From JBFXAF01 sp050178915 (GTDB lineage Bacteria > Pseudomonadota > Alphaproteobacteria > Rhizobiales > Rhizobiaceae), in contig JBFXFO010000049.1 in assembly GCA_050178915.1 (NCBI GenBank), positions 1 through 23,106 on the forward strand: a stretch of 23,106 nucleotides of DNA, in the 5' to 3' direction. Positions within the stretch are counted from its first letter, which is position 1. The number at the start of each line of letters is the position of its first letter. A model generated the notes under the pieces. The model did no database searches, was not told where the DNA came from, and saw only the letters and a program-made list of their open reading frames with translations. Below, one piece after another: positions 1-7,623 of the stretch. The position numbers and the translations under genes were made by a program.

Positions 1-231
1 CCACTATGTGATCTTTTGTTGCTGCGGAGGTAAATCCGGTGGCGGAAGTCAACAAAAGCACAGGCAGAAAATGTGTATCGCATTGGCAATGTGTCGCGAA
101 GATGCGACATTCGCGTCCGTCTTTTAGTCTTGCACAGCATACAACAGGAGTTCTGTCGAGTTTGCACCTATGGAGGTCCGACGTCGGCGCAGATGAGTTC
201 TAAAAGTGGCTGCGATGGTGGCGCGTTACTT

Positions 232-256
232 TGCGTCAACATTCAAGGTTGATGCA
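232..256. repeat. Inverted repeat, possible mucR operator
   Basis: The arms TGCGTCAAC (232-240) and GTTGATGCA (248-256) are complementary at 8 of 9 positions, with a T-G wobble at the ninth, around a 7-nt centre. The right arm overlaps a candidate -35 box at 249-254. Ros/MucR proteins are known to repress their own promoters, so this is a plausible autoregulatory site, but nothing in the sequence proves which protein binds. Confidence 0.4.
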
Positions 257-277
257 GTAGCTTCGTTCTTAGTGTAT
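249..277 (+). promoter_or_regulatory. Candidate mucR promoter
   Basis: TTGATG (249-254) is followed after exactly 17 nt by GTGTAT (272-277). This is a moderate match to the alphaproteobacterial housekeeping pattern CTTGAC-N17-CTATAT. It would place the transcription start near 285, leaving only about 20 nt before the mucR ATG, just enough for the ribosome site. A start further upstream is also possible. Confidence 0.3.
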
Positions 278-305
278 GCATCAAGCGTTCAACTTGGAGG
301 ATTCC

Positions 306-740
306 ATGGAGACAGATGCCCAAACACTTCTCAAGCATGTAGCGTCCATCGTCACTTCCTATGTCGAGTCACACACTTTGCCGGCCGACCAGCTTCCTGC
401 TTTGATCGCCGAGGTTTACCAGAGCCTTCTGCGGCTCGGCGAACACAGGGAAGAAGAGGTCGAAGCAACGCAGGAGCCGGCTGTAAATCCCAAGCGATCC
501 GTCCTTCCGGACTACATAGTCTGCCTGGAGGACGGGAAACGCTTCAAGGCGATCAAGCGGCACCTCTCGGCGCAGCATTCAATGACTCCGAAGGAGTACC
601 GCCAGAAGTGGGGGCTGCCCGCAACGTATCCGATGACGGCACCGAACTATGCCGCGATGCGGTCTGAACACGCCCGGGCCACGGGCCTTGGCAGCAAGCG
701 GGTCGGATCGCGCAAGGCACGGCGCAAGCATCAGCACTGA
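306..740 (+). CDS. mucR: MucR/Ros-family zinc-finger transcriptional regulator
   Basis: A 144-residue DNA-binding regulator of the MucR/Ros family, whose members control exopolysaccharide, motility, symbiosis or virulence genes in rhizobia and relatives. The prokaryotic zinc-finger core lies at about residues 70-104, with C73, D76, H86 and H91 in a C-x2-D-x9-H-x4-H arrangement. The family signature PKEYRQKWGLP follows. Asp replaces the second Cys of the classical Ros finger, a variation known in this family. The basic C-terminal tail (about 130-144) is rich in Lys and Arg. I chose the ATG at 306 because a strong GGAGG (296-300) lies 5 nt ahead; an in-frame ATG at 276 lacks such a site. The gene stands alone, with 162 nt before rlpA. 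Confidence 0.93.
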   Translation: METDAQTLLKHVASIVTSYVESHTLPADQLPALIAEVYQSLLRLGEHREEEVEATQEPAVNPKRSVLPDYIVCLEDGKRFKAIKRHLSAQHSMTPKEYRQKWGLPATYPMTAPNYAAMRSEHARATGLGSKRVGSRKARRKHQH

Positions 741-821
741 CCTGCACCACGCCGGTTTGATGGCGGAATGCGCCACAATGTTGCCCGCATGCCGCCATAG
801 TCGCTTTACAGGCTCTTAAAA

Positions 822-861
822 CAATTCCTGCATCTAGATCGGATGGGCATGGCAGGAATTG
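822..861. repeat. 10-bp perfect inverted repeat before rlpA
   Basis: CAATTCCTGC (822-831) and GCAGGAATTG (852-861) are exact reverse complements around a 20-nt loop. With a one-base bulge the stem extends inward by two or three pairs. No T-run follows on the + strand. Read on the - strand the hairpin is followed by TTTT (818-821), but no - strand gene ends here. It could be an operator, an mRNA hairpin or a dispersed intergenic palindrome; the sequence alone does not decide. Confidence 0.5.
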
Positions 862-902
862 CGGTTTCGATGCGCCGGTTCGTGCCAGCGTTCTGTTTGT
901 GA

Positions 903-2183
903 GTGCCGCGTTTGCGATCGTCGGGGGACAACCTGTCTAGATATTCTTCGCCACGCCGTGGTCTCGCGAAGGCATTCGGACTGCTCGCCATGCTGGCGGG
1001 TGCCGCTGCGCTCGCCGGTTGCGGGTCGTCCGCACCGACGAAGACGTCGCACGGCAAGAAGCGTTCGAGCGAGTATTTCTCCGAGGCCGAGTATGGCGTG
1101 AAGGCCAGCCCGCGGGTCACCAACCAGCGCACGCGGCTTCCGCGTGGCGGCGGACGCGATCAGACGGGCAAGCCGTATCAGGTCAAGGGCAAGTGGTACT
1201 ATCCCAAGGAAGACAGGGCGTACCGGAAGGTCGGCGCTGCCTCCTGGTACGGCGACGCCTTCCACGGCCGCCTGACCGCCAATGGCGAGATCTACGACAT
1301 GACGCATCTGACCGCAGCGCATCCGACGATGCCGCTGCCCAGCTATGCGCGTGTTACGAACATGAAGAACGGCTCCTCGGTCATCGTGCGCGTCAACGAT
1401 CGCGGGCCTTATGCGAACGGCCGCATCATCGACCTGTCGAAGCGTGCCGCCGAGATGCTGGACTACAGTCATGCCGGCGTCGCCAAGGTTAAGGTCGAAT
1501 ATGTCGGCCGCGCCCCGCTCGACGGTCAGGACGACCGCTACCTGATGGCGTCATACCGTCCCGGCAAGGGGCAGGGGCGTGCGCCCGATCCCCTGTCTGA
1601 CGGCCTGCCGTCCGGCGTGATGATCGCCATGAACGGCCCGACGCCGAGCGGCGATGTCGGTGGTGGCGCGTTCGCCTTTGGCGATGCGGCTGGCGGCGGC
1701 GGTCTCGTCGCGCAGACGACCTTCCAGGCGGTCGAGCCGATGGGCGTTGCCAGCGTGCTATTGCCGGATGCCGGTCCGATCGTGCCGGAGCGTCCGTTCG
1801 ATGGCTTCCAGATGCAGCAGACGCAGTTGGCGATGGTGACGTCGTATGCCGATGAGCGCGTGAAGCGCGCCAGCAATGCATTCGCCTCGTTCGATCGGGT
1901 GGCGGCGCCGCTGACGCCTGACGAAATGTCGACCGCCTCCACCGAGGGCGGTGACAATGACGCCGACTATATCGCGGCGGGTGCTTTTGGATCGCGGGCC
2001 GAGGCCGAGAAGGTCGCCGCCGCTCTGGCGTCCATGGGGCGGCCGGCGATTGCCCCTTCGGCGCATGATGGCGGCACCTGGTACGAACTCACCATCATGC
2101 CCGACGGGCGCGCCTCGATCGACGACCTGCTCGAGGCTGCCTGGCAGAACGGTGCGCCCGACGCCTTGACCGTCCGCGACTGA
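903..2183 (+). CDS. rlpA: RlpA-like septal lytic transglycosylase lipoprotein with SPOR domain
   Basis: A 426-residue lipoprotein of the RlpA family, which cleaves or organises peptidoglycan at the septum. A signal peptide ends in the lipobox LAGC with lipid-attachment Cys40. A double-psi beta-barrel occupies about residues 110-202 (ASWYGDAFHG, then VNDRGPYANGRIIDLS). E129, D132, H140 and D166 have the spacing of the active-site residues described for Pseudomonas RlpA. A Gly/Pro-rich linker follows, then a C-terminal SPOR domain at about 350-426, expected to bind denuded glycan. The start is uncertain: GTG at 903 follows an in-frame TGA (900-902) and has no clear ribosome site, while a GGGGGA at 922-927 hints at a later non-standard start. 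It precedes another cell-wall gene on the same strand by 100 nt. Confidence 0.9.
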   Translation: MPRLRSSGDNLSRYSSPRRGLAKAFGLLAMLAGAAALAGCGSSAPTKTSHGKKRSSEYFSEAEYGVKASPRVTNQRTRLPRGGGRDQTGKPYQVKGKWYYPKEDRAYRKVGAASWYGDAFHGRLTANGEIYDMTHLTAAHPTMPLPSYARVTNMKNGSSVIVRVNDRGPYANGRIIDLSKRAAEMLDYSHAGVAKVKVEYVGRAPLDGQDDRYLMASYRPGKGQGRAPDPLSDGLPSGVMIAMNGPTPSGDVGGGAFAFGDAAGGGGLVAQTTFQAVEPMGVASVLLPDAGPIVPERPFDGFQMQQTQLAMVTSYADERVKRASNAFASFDRVAAPLTPDEMSTASTEGGDNDADYIAAGAFGSRAEAEKVAAALASMGRPAIAPSAHDGGTWYELTIMPDGRASIDDLLEAAWQNGAPDALTVRD

Positions 2184-2283
2184 CGCCGGCGTCATTTTCT
2201 TGCCAGCACGGGCGCTTATGGCTTTGACCGCACGGTCGGGGCTGGTAGCCTGATGGCCGGAAAAGCGCAGACGGGACAGGCTG

Positions 2284-3468
2284 ATGGCTGCATTTCTTCG
2301 CTCTCTGCCGCGCGTTTTGGCCGGCCTCTTTGTGACGCTGACCCTCGCCAGCGGCGCCATGGCGCAGACGCTCGAAACCAAGGCGAAGCAGGCGTTCGTC
2401 GTCGATGCCGATACCGGTACGACGCTTTTCTCCAAGAATCCCGACGACCTGATACCGCCCGCATCGCTGGCAAAGCTGATGACGATGGAGGTCGTGTTCC
2501 ATGCCATCAAGACCGGCAAGCTGACACTCGACACGACGTTCAGGGTCAGTGAGAACGCCTGGCGCAAGGGCGGCGCGATGTCCGGCGGCTCGACCATGTT
2601 CGCGGAGCTCAAGTCGGATATCCGGCTGGAGGATCTGATCAAGGGTGTCATCGTCCATTCAGCCAATGACGGGTGCATCGTCATTGCCGAGGGCATGGCG
2701 GGCACGGAAGACAAGTTCGCCGAGATGATGACGGAGCGGGCGCGCGAGATCGGCCTGAAGCGCTCGATCTTCAAGAATTCGAACGGACTGCCGGCGGACG
2801 GGCAGGTGGTCACGATGCGCGAACTGGCGCAGCTCGGACTGCACATCTTCCGCGAGTATCCGGAGTTCTACAAATACTACTCGATCCAGGAGTTCACCTG
2901 GAACGGCATCACGCAGCGCAACCGCAACCCGCTGCTGACGATGGGCATCGGCGCGGACGGAATGAAGACCGGCTTCACCGAGGCTTCCGGCTACGCCATC
3001 CTCGGCTCGGTGGCGCGTGACAGCAGGCGCGTGTTCGCAGCACTCTCCGGCATGGCGACCGACAAGGAGCGCGCCGACGAGGCCAAGCGCGTGCTCGAGT
3101 GGGCGATCCGCTCATTCGAGAAGCAGTCGATCTTCGCGCCAGACGAGGTGATCGGCGAGGCTTCCGTCTATGGCGGCGAAAAGGCCGGCGTGGCGCTGAA
3201 GGCGAAGGGGCCCGTCGCGATCATGATCCCGGTGACCAACCGCGAGCGACTGATCGGGCGCATCGTCTACGAAGGCCCGCTGGTTGCGCCGGTGGAAGCC
3301 GGCGTCCCTGTCGGCGCGCTGAAGATCTGGGTCGGCGAGGCGCTGACGCAGGAAACGCCGCTGTTCACGGCCGAAGCGGTTGGGCTAGGCTCGATGACGG
3401 ATCGCGTCTTCGACGCCATCGGCGAACTCATGGTCGGCTGGCTGCGCAAGCCGGTCGGCGACGAATAG
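2284..3468 (+). CDS. dacA: D-alanyl-D-alanine carboxypeptidase (PBP5/6 family)
   Basis: A 394-residue penicillin-binding protein that removes the terminal D-Ala from peptidoglycan pentapeptides in the periplasm. A signal peptide with likely cleavage after AMA (residues 25-27) is followed by all three serine-peptidase motifs: S61-L-A-K64, S126-A-N128 and K228-T-G230. A beta-rich C-terminal domain (about 280-370) and an amphipathic end (about 370-390) match the PBP5-type layout that tethers the enzyme to the inner membrane. The ATG at 2284 is preceded by GGGACAGG. A weak promoter (TTTGAC at 2223-2228, TAGCCT at 2246-2251) may lie in the gap after rlpA. Whether it is the DacA, DacC or DacF paralogue cannot be decided here. 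Confidence 0.93.
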   Translation: MAAFLRSLPRVLAGLFVTLTLASGAMAQTLETKAKQAFVVDADTGTTLFSKNPDDLIPPASLAKLMTMEVVFHAIKTGKLTLDTTFRVSENAWRKGGAMSGGSTMFAELKSDIRLEDLIKGVIVHSANDGCIVIAEGMAGTEDKFAEMMTERAREIGLKRSIFKNSNGLPADGQVVTMRELAQLGLHIFREYPEFYKYYSIQEFTWNGITQRNRNPLLTMGIGADGMKTGFTEASGYAILGSVARDSRRVFAALSGMATDKERADEAKRVLEWAIRSFEKQSIFAPDEVIGEASVYGGEKAGVALKAKGPVAIMIPVTNRERLIGRIVYEGPLVAPVEAGVPVGALKIWVGEALTQETPLFTAEAVGLGSMTDRVFDAIGELMVGWLRKPVGDE

Positions 3469-3528
3469 CGCATGGACGCTGACGGCCACCGTCTCTAGAT
3501 ACGGCCCGCGACCGGAACGGAAACCAGC

Positions 3529-4200
3529 TTGTCACGCGGCTTTTTCATCACATTCGAAGGCGGGGAGGGGGCGGGCAAGTCCACCCAGATCCAGCGGCTG
3601 GCCGAGCGTCTGCGCCAACGAGGCCATGAGGTCGTGGTGAGCCGCGAGCCCGGCGGCTCGCCCGGTGCGGAAGCGGTGCGGCATGTACTGCTGTCCGGCG
3701 CCGCCGAGCCGTTCGGGCCGATGATGGAAGCGATCCTGTTCGCCGCGGCGCGCTCCGATCACGTCGCGCAGGTTATTCGCCCGGCGGTGGAGCGCGGTGC
3801 GGTCGTGCTTGTCGACCGCTTCCTCGATTCCTCGCGTGTCTATCAGGGAGTGACCGGCGGGCTCGACCCCGAACTGATGGCGTCGCTGGAGCGGGTGGCA
3901 ATTGACGGCATGATGCCTGACCTGACACTGATCCTCGACCTCGACCCGGAGGAGGGACTGCGCCGCGCTGCCGCCCGCCGCGGTGAGAGCGAAACCGCCG
4001 ACCGCTACGAGAAGGAAACGGTCGATGTTCATCGCCGCCGCCGCGAGGCCTTTCTGGCGATCGCCGCAGCCGAGCCGGAGCGCTGCGTCGTCATCGACGC
4101 CAGCCTGATGGCATCGCAGGTTGAACTTTCCGTCGAAGCCGCCGTCAGCGCTGCGATGCAACGCATCGCGGCGGCGACACCGGAGCCCGTGCGGGCATGA
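3529..4200 (+). CDS. tmk: Thymidylate kinase
   Basis: A 223-residue dTMP kinase that phosphorylates dTMP to dTDP for DNA synthesis. The P-loop GGEGAGKST is at residues 11-19, REPGG at 39-43, the D96-R97 pair with S101-S102 in the DRFLDSS motif, and a LID-type Arg-rich segment RGESETADRYE at about 151-161. The length fits the family. The start is TTG at 3529, which places the N-terminus (SRGFFITFEG) where this family normally begins; no ATG is available nearby. The gene overlaps holB by 4 nt (ATGA), indicating translational coupling of two DNA-replication genes. Confidence 0.95.
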   Translation: MSRGFFITFEGGEGAGKSTQIQRLAERLRQRGHEVVVSREPGGSPGAEAVRHVLLSGAAEPFGPMMEAILFAAARSDHVAQVIRPAVERGAVVLVDRFLDSSRVYQGVTGGLDPELMASLERVAIDGMMPDLTLILDLDPEEGLRRAAARRGESETADRYEKETVDVHRRRREAFLAIAAAEPERCVVIDASLMASQVELSVEAAVSAAMQRIAAATPEPVRA

Positions 4201-5237
4201 ACGACTATCCCGAGCAGCACGACACGCTTGAGGGCATTCCGGCGCCCGCCGAGAATCCGTCGCTCGTCGGCCATGCCGAAGCCGGCGCCATGCTCGCTGC
4301 CGCGCACCGTGCGGGCAAGCTGCCGCATGCGTTGCTGCTCGCAGGGCCTGCCGGCATCGGGAAGGCGACTTTCGCGTTCCATCTGGCGCACCATCTTTTC
4401 CGCCATCCCGAGCCGGCGAACGCGCCGGCCGGACTGAGCGTGATCAACCCCGACTCGACGCCGTTTCGTCTTGTCGCAAACGCCGCGCATCCCTCGCTGC
4501 TGCATCTGATGCGGCCGCCGACGGACAATGGCAAGGGCTTCAAGACGGTCATCTCGGTCGGTGAGGTGCGCAAGGTCGGGCAGTTTCTGTCACTCACCGC
4601 GCATGATGGAGGCTGGCGTGTGGTGATCGTGGATCCGGCCGACGACATGAACCGCGCGGCCGCCAACGCACTACTGAAAAACCTCGAGGAACCGCCGACG
4701 CGGACGGTCTTCATCCTGATCGCGCATTCGCTCGGCAGGCTGTTGCCGACCATCCGCTCGCGCTGCCAGGTCGTGCGCCTGCAACCGCTCGCAACCGATG
4801 AAACGCTGCGCGTGCTGCAAGAGCTGGGCATGGATCTGCCGCAGTCCGAGGCGGGCAGGGCGGCGCTTGCCGAGCGCGCGAACGGCAGCCCGCGTGCGGG
4901 CATCCTGCTCACCCAGTATGGCGGCATCGAAATCGCCGAGGCGCTCGACAAGGCGGCGCGCGAACGCGACATCGGTGCCTGGCACAAGCTCGCCGATGCG
5001 GTCGCAGCGCGTGACGGCGCGGTGCACTTCGAACTGTTCAACCGGCACGCGCTCGACATGCTGACGGGCGAAGCCGCAGCGGCGGCGCGCGGCAACGACA
5101 TCGTCCGGGCGAATTCACTGGCCGAGACTTGGCAGGCTGCGCTAAACGCGATAACGGAGGCCGAGGAATACAACCTCGACCGCAAACAGCACGCCCTGAC
5201 GATGATCGAACGCCTGAATGCCGCGATGCGAATGTGA
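4197..5237 (+). CDS. holB: DNA polymerase III delta' subunit
   Basis: A 346-residue clamp-loader subunit of the replicative polymerase. The AAA+ core shows a degenerate Walker A (GPAGIGKAT, residues 50-58), the segment DDMNRAAANALLKNLEEPP (149-167) and the arginine-finger motif S188-R-C190, used to sense ATP in a neighbouring gamma/tau subunit. C190 is the only cysteine in the protein, so the four-Cys zinc module of Escherichia coli delta' is absent; as I recall this is usual in rhizobial homologues. The start ATG overlaps the tmk stop. The tmk-holB pairing is widespread in bacteria and supports the call. Confidence 0.95.
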   Translation: MNDYPEQHDTLEGIPAPAENPSLVGHAEAGAMLAAAHRAGKLPHALLLAGPAGIGKATFAFHLAHHLFRHPEPANAPAGLSVINPDSTPFRLVANAAHPSLLHLMRPPTDNGKGFKTVISVGEVRKVGQFLSLTAHDGGWRVVIVDPADDMNRAAANALLKNLEEPPTRTVFILIAHSLGRLLPTIRSRCQVVRLQPLATDETLRVLQELGMDLPQSEAGRAALAERANGSPRAGILLTQYGGIEIAEALDKAARERDIGAWHKLADAVAARDGAVHFELFNRHALDMLTGEAAAAARGNDIVRANSLAETWQAALNAITEAEEYNLDRKQHALTMIERLNAAMRM

Positions 5238-5301
5238 CGACCGGCTCGCGCTCTGAGCAGCAGCGCGCGCAAACGCCTCGTCATTCATCGGCATTCGAAC
5301 T

Positions 5302-6864
5302 ATGGACGGCGCCATCATGTCACGCGACAAGTTCTACCTGACCACCCCGATCTTCTACCCGAACGGCAAGCCGCATATCGGCCATGCCTATACGGTCATC
5401 GCCAGCGATGCGCTGTCGCGCTTCCAGCGGCTGGACGGAAAGGATGTCTTCTTCCTTTCCGGCACCGACGAGCACGGGTTGAAGATGCAGCAGACGGCAG
5501 ACAAGGAAGGCGTCACGCCGCTGGCGCTTGCCGACCGCAACTCAGCCGTCTTCCAGGAGATGGAGCGCGTCGTCGGGGCGTCGAACGACGAGTTCATCCG
5601 CACCACCGAACAGCGCCACTACCGCGCCTGCCAGGCGATCTGGACGCGCATGCAGGAGAATGGCGACATCTACCTCGACCGCTACGGCGGCTGGTATTCG
5701 GTGCGTCAGGAAGCCTATTTCGACGAGAAGGAAACCACCGTCGGCGAGGACGGCGTGCGGCGCGAGCCGCTCGGCTCGCCGGTCGAGTGGAACGAGGAGG
5801 AGAGCTACTTCTTCCGCCTCTCGAAATACCAGGACAAGCTGCTCGAACTCTACGCGTCACAGCCCGATTTCGTAGGGCCGTCCGAGCGCCGCAACGAGGT
5901 GATGAGCTTCGTGAAGTCGGGGTTGAAGGACCTGTCGATCTCGCGCTCGACCTTCAACTGGGGCGTGCCGGTTCCGGGCGACAAGAAGCATGTGATGTAT
6001 GTCTGGGTCGATGCCCTGACCAACTACATCACGGCCGCAGGCTACCCGGATGTGGATGGGGAGAGGTGGTCGTACTGGCCGGCAATCCATATCATCGGCA
6101 AGGACATCGTGCGCTTCCACGCAGTCTACTGGCCGGCGTTCCTGATGTCTGCCGGCCTGCCGTTGCCGAAGCGCGTTTACGCACATGGCTTCCTGTTCAA
6201 TCGCGGGGAGAAGATGTCGAAGTCGGTCGGCAATGTTGTCGACCCATTCGCCATGGTCGAGCATTACGGGCTCGATCCGGTGCGCTATTTCTTCCTGCGC
6301 GAGGTGCCGTTCGGACAGGACGGCAGCTACAGCCACGAAGCGATCGTCAACCGCGTCAACGCCGACCTAGCGAATGATCTCGGCAATCTGGCGCAGCGCT
6401 CGCTGTCGATGATCGCCAAGAACTGCGGCGGCAAGGTGCCGACCCGCGGCGCGCTGGCCGAAGCCGACACGGCGATCCTGGCGCAGGCCGATGCGGCGCT
6501 CGTGACGGCGCGCAAGGCGATGGGCGAGCAGGCGATCCACCAGGCGCTGGCCGCGATCTTCGCTGTGGTGGCTGACGCCAACCGCTACTTCGCCGGGCAG
6601 GAGCCCTGGGCGCTGAAGAAGAACGACCCGGCGCGCATGGAGACGGTGCTGCACACGACGGCCGAAACGATCCGGCGCGTCGCAATCATGTGCCAGCCCT
6701 ACATTCCAGGCTCGGCGGCGAAGCTGCTCGACCTGCTCGCCGTGCCGGCCGACCGCCGCAACTTCGCCGATGTGGGTGAGGGCGGCGCGCTGCAGGCAGG
6801 GGTGACGCTGCCTGTACCGGAAGGCGTCTTCCCGCGCTACGTCGACAAGACCGACGACGCGTAG
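5302..6864 (+). CDS. metG: Methionyl-tRNA synthetase
   Basis: A 520-residue class I aminoacyl-tRNA synthetase that charges tRNA-Met. It has HIGH at residues 25-28 and KMSKS at 304-308, followed by an alpha-helical anticodon-binding domain (about 370-515). The insertion that usually carries a zinc knuckle reads YGGWYSVRQEAYF (residues 128-140): the expected cysteines are Ser and Gln, so this is a zinc-free form. The C-terminal dimerisation domain of longer MetRS proteins is absent. Two starts are possible: ATG at 5302 and ATG at 5317. The second gives the more usual N-terminus (MSRDKFYLTTPIFYP). It is 64 nt downstream of holB and probably in the same operon. Confidence 0.96.
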   Translation: MDGAIMSRDKFYLTTPIFYPNGKPHIGHAYTVIASDALSRFQRLDGKDVFFLSGTDEHGLKMQQTADKEGVTPLALADRNSAVFQEMERVVGASNDEFIRTTEQRHYRACQAIWTRMQENGDIYLDRYGGWYSVRQEAYFDEKETTVGEDGVRREPLGSPVEWNEEESYFFRLSKYQDKLLELYASQPDFVGPSERRNEVMSFVKSGLKDLSISRSTFNWGVPVPGDKKHVMYVWVDALTNYITAAGYPDVDGERWSYWPAIHIIGKDIVRFHAVYWPAFLMSAGLPLPKRVYAHGFLFNRGEKMSKSVGNVVDPFAMVEHYGLDPVRYFFLREVPFGQDGSYSHEAIVNRVNADLANDLGNLAQRSLSMIAKNCGGKVPTRGALAEADTAILAQADAALVTARKAMGEQAIHQALAAIFAVVADANRYFAGQEPWALKKNDPARMETVLHTTAETIRRVAIMCQPYIPGSAAKLLDLLAVPADRRNFADVGEGGALQAGVTLPVPEGVFPRYVDKTDDA

Positions 6865-6876
6865 GCGCCGGCGCCC

Positions 6877-7620
6877 ATGTCGAAGCTCAGCCGTCAGTAC
6901 CGGCGCTTGCGGCAGGGCGTGCAGGAGGCGTTTGGCGCGACGTACGAACTCGACGGTGCGCGCTTCGCGCTGCCGTCGTGGGCGGATGACATCAAGCGCA
7001 ACATCAAGCGCGGGCATTACGAGGCGGCAGAGCGCCGCCTCGTCTTGCAACACCTTCGACCCGATCTTCCGGTGGTCGAACTCGGTGGTTCGTTCGGCAT
7101 CGTCAGCGGCGTGATTGCCAGACGTCTCGCGCCGATGACGCCGCACATCATTGTGGAGGCCAATCCGTTGCTCATCGACTATTGCCGGGCCAATGCCACG
7201 GCGCCGCGCGGGTCTGGAGCGCCGGTGACCGTCATCAACGCGGCGATCGCCTACGGCGTGGGCGCGGAGGTTTCATTCCTGCAGAGCGGCGGGTTTCTCG
7301 GCAGCCGGCTGGCGCGCGAGGGCGACAGCGGCACGATACGCGTGCCGGCCCTGCAACTCTCGGCACTGCTCGCGCAGCACGTGCCCGGGCAGGACTATCA
7401 GCTGGTGTGCGACATCGAAGGCGGCGAGCTGGATATGCTGATCCATGACCGCGACGCGCTGCAGCCATGCCGGAGCGCGATGGTGGAGATGCACGCGGAT
7501 GTGTTCGCCGCGCGCGGCACATCCGAGGCAGGCTTCATCGCCATGCTCGAAGCGGCCGATCTGTCGGTGCGCGAGCGCACCGACAATGTCGTGTTCGCAG
7601 CACGCGACCTGCGGGAATAG
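6877..7620 (+). CDS. FkbM-family SAM-dependent methyltransferase
   Basis: A 247-residue protein of the FkbM type (Methyltransf_21), whose members O-methylate sugars, polyketides or other small molecules. The SAM-binding glycine motif is VELGGSFG (67-74). VEANP (93-97) ends the second strand with the acidic residue that holds the ribose, and DIEGGE (179-184) is the characteristic FkbM segment. The substrate cannot be inferred. It sits 12 nt after metG and 3 nt before tatD on the same strand, so it is co-transcribed with housekeeping genes without an obvious functional link. No membrane segment or signal peptide is visible, so it should be cytoplasmic. Confidence 0.85.
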   Translation: MSKLSRQYRRLRQGVQEAFGATYELDGARFALPSWADDIKRNIKRGHYEAAERRLVLQHLRPDLPVVELGGSFGIVSGVIARRLAPMTPHIIVEANPLLIDYCRANATAPRGSGAPVTVINAAIAYGVGAEVSFLQSGGFLGSRLAREGDSGTIRVPALQLSALLAQHVPGQDYQLVCDIEGGELDMLIHDRDALQPCRSAMVEMHADVFAARGTSEAGFIAMLEAADLSVRERTDNVVFAARDLRE

Positions 7621-7623
7621 AGC

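Larger units (their letters stand above)
1..305 (+). other. mucR upstream region, no convincing gene
   Basis: This stretch holds no gene I can support. One frame is open from the left edge (position 2) to a TAG at 125-127, giving 41 codons rich in Cys and Gly. It could be the tail of a gene starting outside the window, but it resembles no family I know. The region is less GC-rich than the rest and carries three inverted repeats: 13-21 with 50-58 (9 bp perfect, 28-nt gap), 92-97 with 104-109 (6 bp perfect, 6-nt gap), and 232-240 with 248-256 (8 of 9 bp, 7-nt gap). This is what one would expect of a long regulatory leader or operator region before mucR. Confidence 0.6.

Noticed and set aside
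71..127. 18-codon ORF upstream of mucR
   Set aside because: Very short, weak ribosome site, no resemblance; the frame is open to the window edge, so it may be part of something outside, but this cannot be supported.
206..667. 153-codon + strand frame overlapping mucR
   Set aside because: It is out of frame with mucR, which has the family motifs and a proper ribosome site.
760..798. Possible terminator after mucR (ATGGCGG with CCGCCAT)
   Set aside because: The stem is 7 bp with a 25-nt loop and no T-run follows; not a credible intrinsic terminator.
4205..5284. 359-codon open frame on the - strand opposite holB
   Set aside because: It is Ser/Arg/Ala-rich with no motif and mirrors the codon pattern of holB.
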